NCBI GenBank assembly: GCA_043764015.1
Contig: JAYUKY010000001.1
Coordinates: 1 to 23,103, forward strand
Source of the DNA: JANYGM01 sp043764015
GTDB taxonomy: Bacteria; Bacteroidota; Bacteroidia; Cytophagales; Thermonemataceae
Length of the DNA stretch: 23,103 bases
Direction of reading: 5' to 3'
Shown: positions 22,010 through 23,103 of the stretch, piece by piece
Layout of the letters: every line of letters begins with the position of its first letter
Numbering within the stretch: the stretch's first letter is position 1
Translations under genes and position numbers: made by a program
The notes under the pieces: generated by a model
The model's database searches: none
What the model was told of the DNA's origin: nothing
What the model saw: the letters and a program-made list of their open reading frames with translations, nothing else

Positions 22010-22048
22010 CAATCCTTTGCAATCCTTTGCAATCCTTTGCAATCCTTT
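22010..22048 (+). repeat. Tandem 10-mer, 3.9 copies
   Basis: CAATCCTTTG repeated three times plus a 9-nt partial copy, all identical. The unit is not a multiple of three, so copy-number change would shift the frame if translated from 21989 or 21998. Confidence 0.9.
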
Positions 22049-22075
22049 AGAAAAGTAGTAACTCATACATCTAGT

Positions 22076-23074
22076 ATGAGCTATTTCTTACACGCAAAAC
22101 TAATATACGGTTTTGTGCTTTTGTGCTTATTTTTGGGATGTAGTAGCCTTAATGCACAATTTATATCCACAATTGCAGGAAACGGGACGTATGGTTCCGC
22201 TGGTAATGGTGGTCCTGCTATTGCAGCACAAGTGGAAACTCCGTCCAAAATAGTAGTAAGTGCAAATGGTGATATTTACTTTGCTGAGTACAACAATAAC
22301 ATTATTCGTAAAATAACTGCAAGTACAGGTATTATTACTACTATCTGTGGACAACGTGGTCTTGGTACCTACTCTGGTGATGGTGGTCCAGCCATCGTTG
22401 CGACATTCCGACACATAAAAGGTATGGCTGTTGATGTAATAGGCAATATTTATTTCTCTGATTCTCCGAACCATCGTATTCGCAAAATAACAGCAAGTAC
22501 AGGCATTATTACCACTATTTGTGGTACTGGTAGTGCTTATGGTAGTGCTGGTGGTTTTTCTGGTGATGGAGGGCTTGCTACTGCCGCAACAATCAGCTTT
22601 CCTAGTGGAATAGCTGTTGGTAGCACAGGGGACATTTACTTCTGTGATAGTCAAAACAACCGTGTCCGCAAAATAACAGCAAGTACAGGCATTATCACTA
22701 CAATTTGTGGTAATGGGGCATCAGCAACCTTTCCCTACGTAGGGGTGAATGGTGGACTTGCTACTGTTGCTATTATTGGAAAGCCATTAGCCATTGCTCT
22801 AGACCCTAATGAAAATATCTATATTGGTCTAGAACTTAGTGTTTGCAAAATAACTGCAAATACAGGCATCATTAATATTATTACAGGCAATAATACATTT
22901 AGTAGCGGTGATGGACACCCTGCTACGAGTGTAACTATTGGAATAGGAAGTTTAACTGATTTTGGTAATATTTGTATTGATGCTGATGATAATGTATATA
23001 TTAGTAACCGTTATATAAAACTTACACAAATCTATACATTTGCTGTTTATTTCCTGCTTCATAGTGCTTCCTAA
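22076..23074 (+). CDS. Secreted NHL-repeat protein, disrupted end
   Basis: From the ATG at 22076 this is a 332-residue protein with a signal peptide (hydrophobic ~9-21, then GCSSLNAQ; the Cys22 could also make it a lipoprotein). It then has NHL/beta-propeller repeats of about 58-62 residues, each with an ..IYF.D..NNR.RKI.. strand, KITASTGIITTICG and SGDGG.A.A. Four units are visible. Starts at 21989 or 21998 give a 26-29-residue longer N-terminus and would place the tandem 10-mer inside the coding region. The fifth propeller unit breaks off after VYISNR (~23010) into unrelated sequence and a stop at 23072. NHL proteins usually mediate protein or carbohydrate contacts; this one is predicted to be on the surface or secreted. 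It may be a truncated gene, or cut by an insertion or by the end of an assembled contig. Confidence 0.7.
   Translation: MSYFLHAKLIYGFVLLCLFLGCSSLNAQFISTIAGNGTYGSAGNGGPAIAAQVETPSKIVVSANGDIYFAEYNNNIIRKITASTGIITTICGQRGLGTYSGDGGPAIVATFRHIKGMAVDVIGNIYFSDSPNHRIRKITASTGIITTICGTGSAYGSAGGFSGDGGLATAATISFPSGIAVGSTGDIYFCDSQNNRVRKITASTGIITTICGNGASATFPYVGVNGGLATVAIIGKPLAIALDPNENIYIGLELSVCKITANTGIINIITGNNTFSSGDGHPATSVTIGIGSLTDFGNICIDADDNVYISNRYIKLTQIYTFAVYFLLHSAS
22307..22881 (+). repeat. Near-identical DNA modules in the NHL gene
   Basis: The same ~44-nt segment begins at 22307, 22481, 22667 and 22844 with few changes; spacings 174, 186 and 177 nt are multiples of three. It codes for KITASTGIITTICG, or close variants in the fourth copy. 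Confidence 0.8.
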
Positions 23075-23103
23075 GCCAGCGGAACGCTTGCCTTTGGTTT
23101 TCT

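Noticed and set aside
21854..22075. Long N-terminus of the NHL protein
   Set aside because: Positions 21854-21953 contain the promoters of both divergent genes; translation must start later.
23080..23103. GC-rich tail as an IS end
   Set aside because: Too short to show a terminal inverted repeat or transposase; only noted with the truncated NHL gene.

Overview
The window is AT-rich, gene-dense DNA from a member of the Bacteroidota, most likely a marine or aquatic Cytophagales-type gliding bacterium. Four things point there: -7 promoter elements of the form TAnnTTTG (several with a TTG/TTTG box 18-23 nt upstream), no convincing Shine-Dalgarno sequences, signal peptides ending in ..AQ, and the gene families themselves (signal peptide-TPR-TM-coiled-coil sensors, DUF2490-like barrel protein, SPFH lipoprotein, Bat-type VWA protein). 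This is inference from sequence style; no rRNA or tRNA gene is present to confirm the taxon, and no IS element, CRISPR array or phage gene was seen.

Layout. 1-409 is a gene-poor left edge with a perfect 19-bp-arm palindrome. 410-4161 (+): an unrecognised multi-pass membrane protein, an SPFH/band-7 lipoprotein and a bacterial poly(ADP-ribose) polymerase with WGR, helical and catalytic domains and the full H-Y-E triad. 4241-6525: an RDD membrane protein (-) and an ALDH8/aminomuconate-semialdehyde-type dehydrogenase (+). 6602-8812 (-): a TPR sensor with a SpoIIE-type PP2C phosphatase output. 8943-11974: BioD (+), AcpH-like ACP phosphodiesterase (-) and FadD (-), three genes touching fatty-acid, ACP and biotin metabolism. 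12240-14965: a BatA/BatB-like VWA protein (+), a small membrane protein (+), an HD-domain/CoaD fusion (-) and another small membrane protein (+). 15015-18958 (-): an AlbA_2/Schlafen-type putative DNA-binding protein, a PAP2 phosphatase tightly downstream of inorganic pyrophosphatase, and a second TPR sensor with a HTH output. 19183-21000 (+): cyanophycinase followed by an LpxH-type UDP-2,3-diacylglucosamine hydrolase. 21060-21815 (-): an outer-membrane barrel-like protein. 22076-23074 (+): a secreted NHL-repeat protein that loses its repeat pattern and stops just before the window ends.

The genes are mostly housekeeping and envelope functions, each transcribed alone or in pairs. Visible pairings are ppa-PAP2 (22 nt apart when the GTG start is used) and cyanophycinase-lpxH (54 nt apart, separated only by a palindrome). 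No single multi-gene defence or biosynthetic system stands out.

The most unusual material lies between and inside genes. Degenerate 7-nt-periodic repeat arrays in two flavours (ATTCACA and ATTACGA units) sit within a few nucleotides of gene starts or stops and in some cases supply the stop codon. One 15-bp palindrome occurs at two loci. A different 16-bp-arm palindrome is inserted in frame inside the lpxH-like gene. A tandem 10-mer lies just upstream of the preferred NHL-protein start and could alter its expression or reading frame. The HD-CoaD fusion and the full-domain PARP are the most interesting proteins.
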